Shown: positions 18,308 through 27,595, numbered from the stretch's first letter. The stretch is DNA of 64,000 nt from JAHEIJ01 sp040235565 (GCA_040235565.1 JBECLA010000134.1:17285-81284); one strand, 5' to 3'. Notes: generated by a model not told the origin, from the sequence alone. Numbers and translations are program-made.

Positions 18308-20863
18308 ATGAAGCCTGTTTTTAAGAAACTGGTCACAATCCTTGCGACCTCCTTCCTGACATTGTTGTTACTCGGTACCCTCGGCTTGCTGGCGGCCTAT
18401 ATCTACATCACCCCCCGGCTGCCGGAAATCGACACCCTCAAGGATGTGCAGCTGCAGGTCCCGCTGCGGGTCTATGCCCGTGGTGGTGAACTGATCGCCG
18501 AATTTGGTGAGATGAAACGCACACCGCTGGAATACCCGGATTTTCCGCCGCAATTGATTCAGGCGGTTCTGGCCGCGGAAGATGATCGCTTTTTTGAGCA
18601 TCCCGGGGTGGATTACCAGGGCATTCTTCGTGCGGTCTATCACCTGATCCGGACCGGCGAAAAAGGCCAGGGCGGCAGCACCATCACCATGCAGGTGGCG
18701 CGGAATTTTTTCCTCAGCCGGGAGAAAACCTACCTGCGAAAACTCAACGAAATTTTTCTGGCCCTGAAGATTGAAGGCGAGCTCAGCAAACAGGAAATTC
18801 TCGAGCTGTATCTCAATAAAATCTATCTGGGGAAACGGGCCTACGGTTTCGCCGCCGCCGCGCAGGTGTATTACGGTAAATCACCAGGGGAGCTGACCTT
18901 GCCCGAAATGGCCATGATTGCCGGGTTGCCCAAGGCACCCTCACGCTATAACCCGGTAGTGAATCCGGAACGGGCGCAGATTCGGCGTGACTATGTGTTG
19001 GGGCGAATGCGGGAACTGGAATACATTACGGAAGAGCAATATCAATTGGCCCTGACGGATCCGGTGCATGCTGAAGTCCATGGTCTGGATGAGGATCTGG
19101 AGGCCCCCTATGTGGCGGAAATGGTGCGCGATGAAATGGTATCCCGCTACGGTGAGGCGGCCTACACGGAAGGGTATCAGGTCTATACGACGATCGAGGC
19201 CCGCTTGCAGCAGGCTGCCAATCAGGCCTTACGGGACGATCTGCTGGCCTATGATCGGCGCCATGGCTATCGCGGCGCGGAAGGCCACATTGATCTGTAT
19301 GCCACTGACCGGGTGGACGATACCGTGGCCTGGGAAACCGCATTACGTGAGCTGCCCGTCAGCGGTAGTCTGGTCCCCACGGTGGTGATGTCACTGGAGG
19401 AACAGGCAGCCTGGGGTTATACCCGTGACGGCAATATCGTGTTTCTGCCGTGGGAACAGTTGGCCTGGGCACGCCAATATATAGACGATAACCATGTTGG
19501 TCCCGAACTGGAATCGGTTGATCAGATTCTCAAACCCGGTGACATCATCTATACCGCCCCCGCCCAGCCGGGATGCAGTTGGCTGGCGAAAAATCCCACG
19601 GTCGCGGGGGCGCTGGTGTCCCTGAATCCTGAAGATGGCGCAATCCAGGCCCTGGTGGGAGGGTTTGATTTCTACGAGAGCAAGTTCAACCGGGTCACCC
19701 AGGCGAACCGTCAACCGGGTTCCAGTTTCAAGCCCTTTGTGTACACCGCGGCGGTAGATAAAGGTTTCACCGCGGCGACGATCATCAATGACGCACCTGT
19801 GGTGTTTGATGCGCCGGGACTGGAGGATACCTGGCGACCGGAAAATTACAGTGGTCGTTTCTACGGCCCGACACGGTTGCGCCAGGCGCTGATCAATTCA
19901 CGCAACCTGGTGTCGATTCGTTTGCTACGCGATATCGGTATTGGTTATACCATCCGCTATGCCCAACGGTTCGGTTTTCGGCGTGAGAGCTTACCGCGGG
20001 ATCTGTCATTGGCGCTGGGGAGCGGGACGCTGACACCGTTGGAGTTGGCACGCGGTTACACGGTCTTCGCCAACGGCGGCTATCTGGTCGAGCCGTATTT
20101 GATTGACCATATAATGGGTCCTGATGGCCAGATTGTGATGACGGCCAACCCCATGCAGATCTGCAGCGTCTGCAGCGAGGAGCTGGAAATCAGCGATGCC
20201 ACAGCTGAGCCGGACGCCTCTTCAGCAGCACAAACCGAGGTGTTGAGCCCGGCAGAGGAGGAACAGTTAACACCACTCCGTGAGGCCGCGCTGGCCCGGT
20301 TGCAGGAACTGGAGGTCACGGAACAGACGCAAGTCCTGCAAGGCCCCGTGCCACGCCGGGTAGCGGAACGTGTGCTGGATCCCCAGGTAGCGTTTCTGAT
20401 GAATACCATGATGCGGGATGTCATTAAACAGGGAACCGGGCGTCGGGCCCTGGTTCTGAACCGCCAGGACCTGGCCGGGAAAACCGGCACCACCAATGAT
20501 CAACGTGACGCCTGGTTTGCCGGTTTTAATCGCGATGCTGTTACCATCGCCTGGGTGGGTTTTGATAATCCGCGTCCGCTTGGTGAACGGGAGACCGGTG
20601 CCCGGGCCGCCCTGCCGATGTGGATTGATTATATGCGTACGGCCCTGGCGGAGTCCGAAGCCACACCACTCATTCAGCCACCGGGAATTGTGACCGTCAG
20701 AATTGATACCCGTACCGGCGAACTGGCCAATGCCAACAGTCCCGAAGCCATGTTTGAGTATTTCCGTAGTGACCATGTTCCTACCGGCAAGGCCGATTCC
20801 CGTATCGTGGAGAATCCGGAGAGTGAATTGCCCGTGGGAGACATCACCGAGCAAATCTTCTAG
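18308..20863 (+). CDS. ponA: Penicillin-binding protein 1A (bifunctional)
   Basis: This class A PBP polymerises glycan strands and cross-links peptides in peptidoglycan. The 851-residue protein has an N-terminal membrane helix (about 10-35), a GT51 glycosyltransferase domain with EDDRFFEHPGVD and the GGSTITMQ motif, then a transpeptidase domain. The transpeptidase motifs are SSFK (about 472), SRN (about 535) and KTG (about 725). A large OB-like insertion lies between the two domains, as in Pseudomonas PBP1a. A Cys-x-x-Cys (CSVCSEE, about 620) sits in an acidic linker. It diverges from pilM. Confidence 0.96.
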   Translation: MKPVFKKLVTILATSFLTLLLLGTLGLLAAYIYITPRLPEIDTLKDVQLQVPLRVYARGGELIAEFGEMKRTPLEYPDFPPQLIQAVLAAEDDRFFEHPGVDYQGILRAVYHLIRTGEKGQGGSTITMQVARNFFLSREKTYLRKLNEIFLALKIEGELSKQEILELYLNKIYLGKRAYGFAAAAQVYYGKSPGELTLPEMAMIAGLPKAPSRYNPVVNPERAQIRRDYVLGRMRELEYITEEQYQLALTDPVHAEVHGLDEDLEAPYVAEMVRDEMVSRYGEAAYTEGYQVYTTIEARLQQAANQALRDDLLAYDRRHGYRGAEGHIDLYATDRVDDTVAWETALRELPVSGSLVPTVVMSLEEQAAWGYTRDGNIVFLPWEQLAWARQYIDDNHVGPELESVDQILKPGDIIYTAPAQPGCSWLAKNPTVAGALVSLNPEDGAIQALVGGFDFYESKFNRVTQANRQPGSSFKPFVYTAAVDKGFTAATIINDAPVVFDAPGLEDTWRPENYSGRFYGPTRLRQALINSRNLVSIRLLRDIGIGYTIRYAQRFGFRRESLPRDLSLALGSGTLTPLELARGYTVFANGGYLVEPYLIDHIMGPDGQIVMTANPMQICSVCSEELEISDATAEPDASSAAQTEVLSPAEEEQLTPLREAALARLQELEVTEQTQVLQGPVPRRVAERVLDPQVAFLMNTMMRDVIKQGTGRRALVLNRQDLAGKTGTTNDQRDAWFAGFNRDAVTIAWVGFDNPRPLGERETGARAALPMWIDYMRTALAESEATPLIQPPGIVTVRIDTRTGELANANSPEAMFEYFRSDHVPTGKADSRIVENPESELPVGDITEQIF

Positions 20864-20869
20864 GTACCT

Positions 20870-21475
20870 ATGGCACAGCGCAATACCAGGGAACGTCAGA
20901 TGCGCGAGCGTCTGGCGCAGGAAGCCGCCCAGATCCTGGCAGAGACCGGCAGCCGTGATTTTTTCGCCGCCAAGCGCAAGGCCGCCGAGCATTTGGGGGC
21001 GATTGACACCCGCAATATGCCCAGCAACAAAGAAATTGAAGAGGCCTTGATGGTGTACCAACGGTTGTTCCGGGCCGACCGTCAGCCTGCGGAACTGAAG
21101 CGTCTGCGCCAGGTCGCCCTGCAGGCGATGAAATTTTTTGCGCATTTTCGGCCACGTCTGGTGGGCAGTGTGTTACGGGGCACCGCGGATACCAATTCCA
21201 CTGTCACTTTGCATGTGTATGCCACAACGGTTGAAGAGGTGGGGCTGCACCTGATGGAAAATGCCATTCCGTTTCAGACGGCGGACAAGCGCCTGCGTTT
21301 CGGGGTCGAGCGTTATCAAACCTTACCGGTATACCGGTTTCTGGCAGAAGACACACCGATAGAGCTGATTGTGTTTCCACTGGACGGGTCACAGCAGGCC
21401 CCGTTGAGCCCGGTGGATGGTAAATCCATGCAGCGTGCCGATATCGCGGCCGTGGAAAAGTTATTAATAGACTGA
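20870..21475 (+). CDS. Conserved unknown protein, possible nucleotidyltransferase-like fold
   Basis: This 201-residue protein starts six bases after ponA. Its first 70 residues are charged and helical (RERQMRERLAQEAAQILAE). A middle segment (RPRLVGSVLRGTADTNSTVTLHVYA) looks like the G-S-x-x-R-G-T-A turn of minimal nucleotidyltransferases. The catalytic aspartate pair is not clearly present, so an inactive or divergent member is possible. No signal peptide or membrane segment is visible. Close spacing suggests co-transcription with ponA. I do not know its function. Confidence 0.6.
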   Translation: MAQRNTRERQMRERLAQEAAQILAETGSRDFFAAKRKAAEHLGAIDTRNMPSNKEIEEALMVYQRLFRADRQPAELKRLRQVALQAMKFFAHFRPRLVGSVLRGTADTNSTVTLHVYATTVEEVGLHLMENAIPFQTADKRLRFGVERYQTLPVYRFLAEDTPIELIVFPLDGSQQAPLSPVDGKSMQRADIAAVEKLLID

Positions 21476-21625
21476 TCCGGGCCGGTGATCGGCCACCACG
21501 CGTCGTTGCACGGTATTCTCTCCCCCCGAGGTTTTTGTTATCCCAACCTTTCCCCGATGCGATCGATTGATTGGCAGCGTCGCTGTCGGTCGATGGAGGT
21601 GCCAGCTGAGGATATGCTATGCCGC

Positions 21626-22432
21626 TCAGTCCTTGTGATCGCCAGACGCTATGATTGTTTCAATCGCGGCAGGATGACGCAGGCTCATGCGCAACTCATC
21701 TCGCCGCAGATACACCCAGCCTCGTACGGTCAGCGTTTTCTCCCTCAGCGACGCAGGGGCAAAGGGAAAATAGTGCAAATCGGCTTTGGGCAGGCGCAAG
21801 GCAAAGTTGTTGCCCAGATTGATCCAGAAGGCGGTTCGGCTCTCACCAATGCGACTGACGCGACCGGTGACGCGTCGGAAACCGGTTGCCGCTCCTGACA
21901 GATCCGTGGCCGACCGGGGTTGATAATAGGGTTGCTGCCAGACCCCCCGTTGTTGTTGCCGGGCGCCCTGTTCCGCCTGCCGGTAACAGTCGAGAAATAA
22001 CACATTCGGTGGCACGACGATATGAAACCCGAGACCGCTCTGCAGCAGGATCTGCGTGAGGTTGCGACCGTCAGGCAGGAAGGGATGGGCCAGCAGACGA
22101 CCATGGCGATCCTTTTTGTCCCCATCGAAGATCAACCGCAATGATTTGCTATCCGCCAGCGCGGCTATCAGCTGTTGTTTGGCGGCATTGGCGAGCGGCT
22201 CGTCGGGGCGCGTATCCCGGCCGCGTTCCGGGGTATTGATCCCGATAAATCGCAGATGCCGCCCGTCCCCGAGCTGAACCGTGTCGCCATCAAACACCTT
22301 CGTGACGGAGACCCGGGCATCATAGTGTGTGCTTCGACAACCGGCGGCCTGCGCGGGTAGCGACGGCAATAGCCAGGCATAAAAAAAGGACGCTACGAGC
22401 AGCGTCCTTTTTATGAGTGCCATGGGTGGCAT
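21626..22432 (-). CDS. Secreted thermonuclease-family (SNase-like) protein
   Basis: This 268-residue protein has a signal peptide (about 1-30, ending LPAQAAG) and a staphylococcal-nuclease fold. DGDTVQLGDGRHLRFIGINTPE carries the metal and first active-site residues, and KDRHGRLLAHPFL the second arginine. A C-terminal extension (about 180-268) looks like a second OB-like domain. A homologue sits next to rpmE in Pseudomonas. The start is ATG 22432 or ATG 22423; neither has a good ribosome binding site. The rpmE terminator lies inside codons 7-17, so expression probably depends on readthrough or is low. Confidence 0.85.
   Translation of the reverse strand: MPPMALIKRTLLVASFFYAWLLPSLPAQAAGCRSTHYDARVSVTKVFDGDTVQLGDGRHLRFIGINTPERGRDTRPDEPLANAAKQQLIAALADSKSLRLIFDGDKKDRHGRLLAHPFLPDGRNLTQILLQSGLGFHIVVPPNVLFLDCYRQAEQGARQQQRGVWQQPYYQPRSATDLSGAATGFRRVTGRVSRIGESRTAFWINLGNNFALRLPKADLHYFPFAPASLREKTLTVRGWVYLRRDELRMSLRHPAAIETIIASGDHKD
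22383..22412 (-). terminator. Rho-independent terminator of rpmE, inside the next gene
   Basis: AAAAAGGACGCT and AGCGTCCTTTTT form a perfect 12-bp stem with a 6-base loop. On the minus strand the stem ends in a run of seven T. It is 27 bases past the rpmE stop and has every property of an intrinsic terminator, yet it lies within the signal-peptide codons of the nuclease gene. It could also work on the plus strand, where five T follow. Confidence 0.75.
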
Positions 22433-22438
22433 GCGGGA

Positions 22439-22642
22439 TTATTTCATACCGTATTTCTGGCGGAACTTGTCGACCCGGCCCGCGGTATCCAGCAATTTCT
22501 GTTTGCCGGTGTAGAACGGATGGCACTGGGCGCAGACTTCGATAGTCAGATCATGACCCACGGTGGAACGTGTTTTGAAGGTGCTGCCACAGCTGCAAGT
22601 GACGGATACTTCCTCGTAGGCGGGGTGGATGTCAGCTTTCAT
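22439..22642 (-). CDS. rpmE: Ribosomal protein bL31, zinc-binding form
   Basis: A 67-residue large-subunit protein that helps bridge the ribosomal subunits. It is the zinc-containing (C+) type: Cys16, Cys18 (VTCSCGS), Cys37 and Cys40 (EVCAQCHPFYTGKQ). Such forms can be replaced during zinc shortage by a C- paralogue, not seen here. The start is taken at ATG 22642, with GGAG upstream and a product beginning MKADIHP like E. coli. An in-frame TTG two codons earlier is less likely. Confidence 0.96.
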   Translation of the reverse strand: MKADIHPAYEEVSVTCSCGSTFKTRSTVGHDLTIEVCAQCHPFYTGKQKLLDTAGRVDKFRQKYGMK

Positions 22643-22767
22643 TTTCAAATGTCTCCAATTCTGCGTGTCGCCACACCGGCCTGTCCGGGCACCACACGCT
22701 TTTCAGGGGCCGCAATCTTACGGAAAAGAGGCCCTGGGAGCAAGGGCAATCCGGCTGAATTCGGCCT

Positions 22768-23121
22768 CTAGCGCGATTTAAAGGGGACCACGGTGTCTGT
22801 TTGGGGCGGGTGAGTGGCCTCTTCAGCCTTTGGCAGCCCCCCGACCTGCGGATCCTGGTAGACCTGGCCCAGGCGGTCAAAGGTGGTCCACATCAGGTTG
22901 GAAATCTGGACACAGGCGGCCATCGGGTTGCCGGCCCGTTCACGCAGTCGATCAATGCGCCATTGCAAGCGGCGGAGACGATCCTGGTGGATTGAGGAAG
23001 AGCGGGCGATATGGGCATCGAGCAGCCGATGGCGCAACTGTTCGAAGGCGTGTGGATCCTGCTTCGCAAGCCGGGCCCAGGCCTCGAAATCAACCCGCTG
23101 GATGGCCGTGCGTTGGTTCAT
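22768..23121 (-). CDS. DUF3135 family protein
   Basis: This 117-residue cytoplasmic protein matches the DUF3135 pattern. An N-terminal DFEAWARLAKQDPHAFEQLR helix is followed by LRRLQWRIDRLRERAGNPMAAC, then a less conserved tail rich in Pro, Glu and Thr. No catalytic motif is visible and the family's function is unknown. It lies alone between rho and rpmE, on the same strand as both. Confidence 0.75.
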   Translation of the reverse strand: MNQRTAIQRVDFEAWARLAKQDPHAFEQLRHRLLDAHIARSSSIHQDRLRRLQWRIDRLRERAGNPMAACVQISNLMWTTFDRLGQVYQDPQVGGLPKAEEATHPPQTDTVVPFKSR

Positions 23122-23300
23122 GGTTTCACCCCTTTGCTGAACGCTGAGCGAGCGGTTTACAGCAGCTCCGCCAGTGTTTTAATCATCGGTGCATCTGGCC
23201 GACTTGTCAAAGCACCGCGGTGGGGCGAGCCTGGCAACGACACGAAAAAATTCATTAACTCATTGATTTTGCACGAAAATCGAGTCGGTTGCCCGTTCGA

Positions 23301-24557
23301 CTAACGCTTCATGGAATCAAAAAAATCGGCGTTGGTCTTGGTGGCCTTGAGTTTGTCATGCATGAATTCCATGGCGGCAATCTCATCCATATCATGGACG
23401 ACCTTGCGCAGAATCCACATCATCTGCAGTTCATCCGGCTTGGTGAGCAATTCTTCGCGGCGGGTGCCGGAGCGATTGATGTTAATGGCCGGGTAAATCC
23501 GTTTCTCGGCAATTTTGCGATCCAGATGGACTTCCATATTACCGGTGCCTTTGAACTCCTCATAAATCACGTCGTCCATTCGGGAGCCGGTTTCAACCAG
23601 GGCGGTGGCCAGGATGGTCAGGGATCCCCCTTCCTCGATATTGCGGGCCGCGCCAAAGAAGCGTTTCGGGCGGTGCAGGGCGTTGGCATCCACCCCGCCG
23701 GTCAGGACCTTGCCGGAAGACGGGATCACTGTGTTATATGCCCGTGCCAGCCGGGTTATGGAATCAAGCAGGATCACTACGTCTTTCTTGTGCTCGACCA
23801 GGCGCTTGGCCTTTTCAATGACCATTTCCGCTACCTGCACATGGCGGCTGGCGGGTTCATCAAAGGTGGAAGAGACCACCTCACCCCGGACCGAGCGGGC
23901 CATTTCGGTGACTTCCTCGGGGCGTTCGTCGATGAGTAAGACGATCAGGTGACATTCCGGATGGTTATGGGTGATGGAGTGGGCAATATCATGCAGCATC
24001 ATGGTCTTGCCCGCCTTCGGCGGAGAGACGATGAGCCCGCGTTGACCCTTGCCAATCGGCGCGACCAGATCGATGACCCGGGCTGTCATGTCCTCGGTCG
24101 AGCCGTTGCCGATTTCCAGTTGCAAGCGGTCCTTGGGGTGCAGCGGCGTGAGGTTTTCGAACAGGACCTTGTTTTTGGCATTTTCCGGCGGCTCAAAGTT
24201 TATGTCGCTCACCTTGAGCAGGGCGAAATAACGTTCCGAGTCCTTGGGGGGGCGGATTTTGCCCGATACGGTGTCGCCGGTGCGTAAATTGAAACGACGG
24301 ATCTGGCTGGGTGACACATAGATATCATCCGGCCCGGCGAGATAGGAGCTTTCCGCCGAGCGCAGGAAACCAAAACCATCCTGCAGAATTTCCAGCACCC
24401 CGTCACCATAGATGTCTTCGCCATTTTTTGCATGGGCTTTCAAAATGGCAAAAATAATGTCCTGCTTGCGGGCACGGGACATGCCTTCGATGCCGGTGGA
24501 AGTGGCCAGTTCGATCAGTTCGGAGACAGGGGTTTTTTTCAGTTCTGTTAGGTTCAT
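23301..24557 (-). CDS. rho: Transcription termination factor Rho
   Basis: Rho is a hexameric RNA-dependent ATPase that ends transcription. The 418-residue length is that of E. coli. The N-terminal helical domain (LTELKKTPVSELIELA) and cold-shock-like RNA-binding domain (GDGVLEILQDGFGFLRS) are followed by the Walker A motif SPPKAGKT, Walker B (LIVLLIDERPEEVTEM) and the Q- and R-loop segments. It lies downstream of trxA, as in E. coli and Pseudomonas. A hairpin occurs in its leader at 24605-24624. Confidence 0.98.
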   Translation of the reverse strand: MNLTELKKTPVSELIELATSTGIEGMSRARKQDIIFAILKAHAKNGEDIYGDGVLEILQDGFGFLRSAESSYLAGPDDIYVSPSQIRRFNLRTGDTVSGKIRPPKDSERYFALLKVSDINFEPPENAKNKVLFENLTPLHPKDRLQLEIGNGSTEDMTARVIDLVAPIGKGQRGLIVSPPKAGKTMMLHDIAHSITHNHPECHLIVLLIDERPEEVTEMARSVRGEVVSSTFDEPASRHVQVAEMVIEKAKRLVEHKKDVVILLDSITRLARAYNTVIPSSGKVLTGGVDANALHRPKRFFGAARNIEEGGSLTILATALVETGSRMDDVIYEEFKGTGNMEVHLDRKIAEKRIYPAININRSGTRREELLTKPDELQMMWILRKVVHDMDEIAAMEFMHDKLKATKTNADFFDSMKR

Positions 24558-24604
24558 TGTTGGTATTCTTTCAAACGAAATGGGTTAATACGCGGATCTG
24601 TTGA

Positions 24605-24624
24605 CACAGTGCGAAATCACTGTG
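24605..24624 (-). other. Hairpin in the rho leader region
   Basis: CACAGTG and CACTGTG form a perfect 7-bp stem with a 6-base loop, 48-67 bases upstream of the rho start. Rho expression is known in other bacteria to be controlled by attenuation in a long leader; this hairpin could be part of such a leader. No T-run is present. Confidence 0.35.
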
Positions 24625-24744
24625 GTGTTAAGGAAAATCTGGTTGAAGTTTGGTTTTGTAGCGGAGCTACCGGTTTCAGCAGTTGTTACAATTAAGCGGG
24701 AAGTATGATTTATAAAAGATACGTTATCACTAATCCTGGGTGGC

Positions 24745-24772
24745 GTCCAGCCCTCTGGCACCGGGGCTGGAC
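24745..24772 (-). terminator. Probable trxA terminator stem-loop
   Basis: GTCCAGCCC and GGGCTGGAC form a perfect 9-bp GC-rich stem with a 10-base loop, 20 bases after the trxA stop. The minus-strand sequence beyond it lacks a T-run, so termination may be partial or assisted. Confidence 0.45.
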
Positions 24773-24791
24773 CCGAAAATCAGGCAAGCTG

Positions 24792-25124
24792 TCACAGGTT
24801 ACTGTCGATAAAAGCACTCAATTGTGATTTGGAGACTGCCCCGACTTTGGTGGCTTCCACATTGCCGTTCTTAAAGAGCATCAGGGTCGGAATACCGCGA
24901 ATGCCGAATTTTGGTGGCGTCGCCGGGTTCTCATCGATATTGAGTTTGGCAACCTTCAATTTCCCTGCGTATTCATCTGCAATTTCATCCAGAATGGGTG
25001 CAATCATCTTGCACGGGCCGCACCAGTCGGCCCAATAATCGACCAGCACCGGTCCTTCTGCATTGACGACTTCGGCTTCAAAAGTATCGTCAGTTACATA
25101 AGAAATTTTGTCGCTCAAGATCAT
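24792..25124 (-). CDS. trxA: Thioredoxin 1
   Basis: A 110-residue cytoplasmic disulfide reductase. The active site DWCGPCKM contains Cys35 and Cys38. The cis-proline is in RGIPTLMLF, and the fold and length match E. coli TrxA throughout. It is divergent from rhlB and upstream of rho, the conserved rhlB/trxA-rho arrangement. Confidence 0.97.
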   Translation of the reverse strand: MILSDKISYVTDDTFEAEVVNAEGPVLVDYWADWCGPCKMIAPILDEIADEYAGKLKVAKLNIDENPATPPKFGIRGIPTLMLFKNGNVEATKVGAVSKSQLSAFIDSNL

Positions 25125-25232
25125 GTCTCCCCGTTGATTTCATTCCAATGGCTCTTGGATGCGCCCATTTGAGCCCAAGACACCGTTGAATGCAAGTCCA
25201 AAGCGCCGCCTGATCTGTTATGCTGTGGCGCC

Positions 25233-26540
25233 ATGAGTGATACACATTTAACCGATGTCAGCTTCAACGACTTCGATTTACCCGAGCCTTTATTGCAAGG
25301 CATTGAGTCCACAGGTTTTTCGCGTTGCACGCCAATTCAAGCAGAAACCTTGCCAATTGCCCTGGCAGGAAAGGACGTCAGTGGCCAGGCCCAGACCGGT
25401 ACCGGCAAGACAGCAGCCTTCCTGATTGCGACCTATTCTCACCTGCTGCGCCATCCGGCAGACAAGCAGCGGCGTGTCAACCAGCCTCGTGCCATCATTC
25501 TGGCTCCGACGCGTGAACTGGCAGTACAGATTCACAATGATGCGGTGGCATTGGGCCAGTTCACCGGACTTAAACTCGGACTGGTGTTTGGCGGGACTGG
25601 CTATGAGTCGCAGCGCAAACAACTCGAGGACGGCGTGGACATACTGATCGGCACGCCGGGGCGTATCATCGACTATTTCAAACAGCGGGTGTTTGATTTG
25701 AAAGCCGTGCAGGTGATGGTGCTGGATGAAGCGGATCGGATGTTCGATCTGGGTTTTATCAAGGACATCCGGTATTTGTTGCGGCGCATGCCGCACCCGG
25801 AAAAACGGCTCAATCTGCTGTTCTCGGCGACCTTGTCGCATCGGGTGCAGGAACTGGCGTACGAGCATATGAATAATCCCCGGCCGGTAGAGATCGAGCC
25901 GACGCAGGTGACGGCCGATCAAATCACCGAGCAGGTATATTATCCGTCCAAGGAAGAGAAGATCCCCTTGTTACTGGGGCTGTTGAAGACCCATCCGGTG
26001 GGGCGGGTGCTGATTTTTGTGAACACCAAACGCGTGGCCGAAGAGGTGGAGGCCTATCTCAAGGGGAACGATTACGGTGCGGCCCTGCTGAGTGGTGATG
26101 TCCCGCAGAAAAAGCGTCTGCGTCTGCTACAGGCGTTTACCGAAGGTGAGGTGAATATTATGGTCGCGACCGATGTGGCCGCCCGCGGTCTGCATATTCC
26201 CGCCGTCAGCCATGTGATTAATTTCGACTTGCCGCAGGACGCGGAAGACTATGTGCATCGTATCGGTCGCACGGCCCGTGCGGGGGCCAGCGGGGATGCC
26301 CTCAGTTTTGCCTGTGATGAATTTGTCTTCTCCCTGCCGGAAATCGAGGAGTACATCGGGCACAAGATAGCGGTGGAATCGATTACCAGTGACTTACTGA
26401 TTGAACCGAAACCGCCCATTCGCGAAAAGCGGCAACCGCGACGGCATCAGGGAAAGGGCGGTGAGCGGCACAAGGGTGGCGATCGGCCACGCCGTCGGCG
26501 CTCGCGGGGGAAGAAACCGGCCAGGCAGGCCACAAACTGA
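25233..26540 (+). CDS. rhlB: DEAD-box ATP-dependent RNA helicase RhlB
   Basis: RhlB unwinds RNA for the degradosome. The 435-residue protein has the Q motif (FSRCTPIQAETLP), Walker A AQTGTGKT, PTRELA, the DEAD box in VLDEADRMFDLGF, SAT, and the helicase C motifs (IFVNTKRVAE and HRIGRTARAG). A basic tail (about 395-435, rich in Arg, Lys and Gly) replaces any extra domain. The position opposite trxA-rho and the FDLGF segment after DEAD support RhlB rather than another DEAD-box protein. Confidence 0.93.
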   Translation: MSDTHLTDVSFNDFDLPEPLLQGIESTGFSRCTPIQAETLPIALAGKDVSGQAQTGTGKTAAFLIATYSHLLRHPADKQRRVNQPRAIILAPTRELAVQIHNDAVALGQFTGLKLGLVFGGTGYESQRKQLEDGVDILIGTPGRIIDYFKQRVFDLKAVQVMVLDEADRMFDLGFIKDIRYLLRRMPHPEKRLNLLFSATLSHRVQELAYEHMNNPRPVEIEPTQVTADQITEQVYYPSKEEKIPLLLGLLKTHPVGRVLIFVNTKRVAEEVEAYLKGNDYGAALLSGDVPQKKRLRLLQAFTEGEVNIMVATDVAARGLHIPAVSHVINFDLPQDAEDYVHRIGRTARAGASGDALSFACDEFVFSLPEIEEYIGHKIAVESITSDLLIEPKPPIREKRQPRRHQGKGGERHKGGDRPRRRRSRGKKPARQATN

Positions 26541-26563
26541 ATAATCGGGTATAGCGACGGATT

Positions 26564-27595
26564 TTATTGCTGATGATGCTGGCGCCAGGCCTGGAAGGTG
26601 GGGAACTGGCGGTAGCCCTTGTTGATGACGTAATTGAGCACGTTCTGCAAGCGATAAAACCAGACTACCGAGTCGATCCGGATGATCTCCCTGCCTTTCT
26701 CATCAAAAAATATCAGTGTCGGCGCGTAGTCGAGTTGTAACTGGTCGGCCCATTGGCGGGCGGTGATTTTCTGGCCGGCCGGCGTCAGGACCGGTGTCGT
26801 ATCACGCATGTCCAGTTGCACCACATCGAGTTGTTGTAACAGCTGATTGATTCGCGGGTCGCTCAAGGGTGCGGCATGCAGCACATCACAGGCATGGCAG
26901 TTGCGCCGTTCGAACGCCACCAGCAAGGGGCGCTGTGCCGCAATATGACTCCGGTCCAGCGCATAGGGTGGCGGTAAAAATGCCTCGTGGCTATTGAGGC
27001 TGTCTTTCCCGAAGCTGAAGGCTTCTTCGGCGCGCGCCATGTAATCAGGAAACGGCTCGTTTTGATAGTGGGCATCGGCCACGTATTCCAGTGCGGCACG
27101 AAACTGATAGGGGGGGCGATAGCCGATCAAACGCAACACGATGTTTCCTTCCCGATTGATAAACACCAGGGAAGGTGTGAAGTTGGTTTGGTACTTGATG
27201 GCAAATTCCTTCTCGGTATAGCTGTTGCCGTCCATGCCCGTCACTTCTTTCTGGCCGCGAATATTGATGTTAATTACATCGAAATGTTTCTGGGTATAGC
27301 TCAGAATATCCTGCTGTCCCCAGTTATTCTCCAGATGGGCCTTGCAGTAGGGGCAGCGTTTCTGACCAAAATAGAGAATGATACCTTGTTTACCGTTCTG
27401 GACTGCTTCATTCAGGTCTTCCCGCAAATCAAGAAAACTCACCTTGAACCAGTCCGGCACAATGAGATCTTCACTGAGGGGCTGGTCATCAAACACCTCA
27501 GCCGTGTCGATACTCGCCAGCGTCGTACCACCGGTAAACAGCATGAGCTTGATAATGAGAAGCTGAAAAAGAACTATATGGCGGCTGAAATACAT
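26564..27595 (-). CDS. Exported protein with two thioredoxin-like domains
   Basis: This 343-residue protein begins with a hydrophobic signal or anchor segment (about 7-28). It then carries two separate thioredoxin-fold modules. The first has CPYC at 81-84 (YFGQKRCPYCKAHLENNW) and a cis-Pro in FTPSLVFINREG. The second has CHAC at 234-237 (AFERRNCHACDVLH) and a cis-Pro in YAPTLIFFDEKG. Each resembles SoxW/DUF255-type periplasmic thioredoxins. A role in periplasmic disulfide chemistry is likely; substrates are unknown. It is a lone gene between rhlB and the DUF6165 gene. Confidence 0.75.
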   Translation of the reverse strand: MYFSRHIVLFQLLIIKLMLFTGGTTLASIDTAEVFDDQPLSEDLIVPDWFKVSFLDLREDLNEAVQNGKQGIILYFGQKRCPYCKAHLENNWGQQDILSYTQKHFDVININIRGQKEVTGMDGNSYTEKEFAIKYQTNFTPSLVFINREGNIVLRLIGYRPPYQFRAALEYVADAHYQNEPFPDYMARAEEAFSFGKDSLNSHEAFLPPPYALDRSHIAAQRPLLVAFERRNCHACDVLHAAPLSDPRINQLLQQLDVVQLDMRDTTPVLTPAGQKITARQWADQLQLDYAPTLIFFDEKGREIIRIDSVVWFYRLQNVLNYVINKGYRQFPTFQAWRQHHQQ

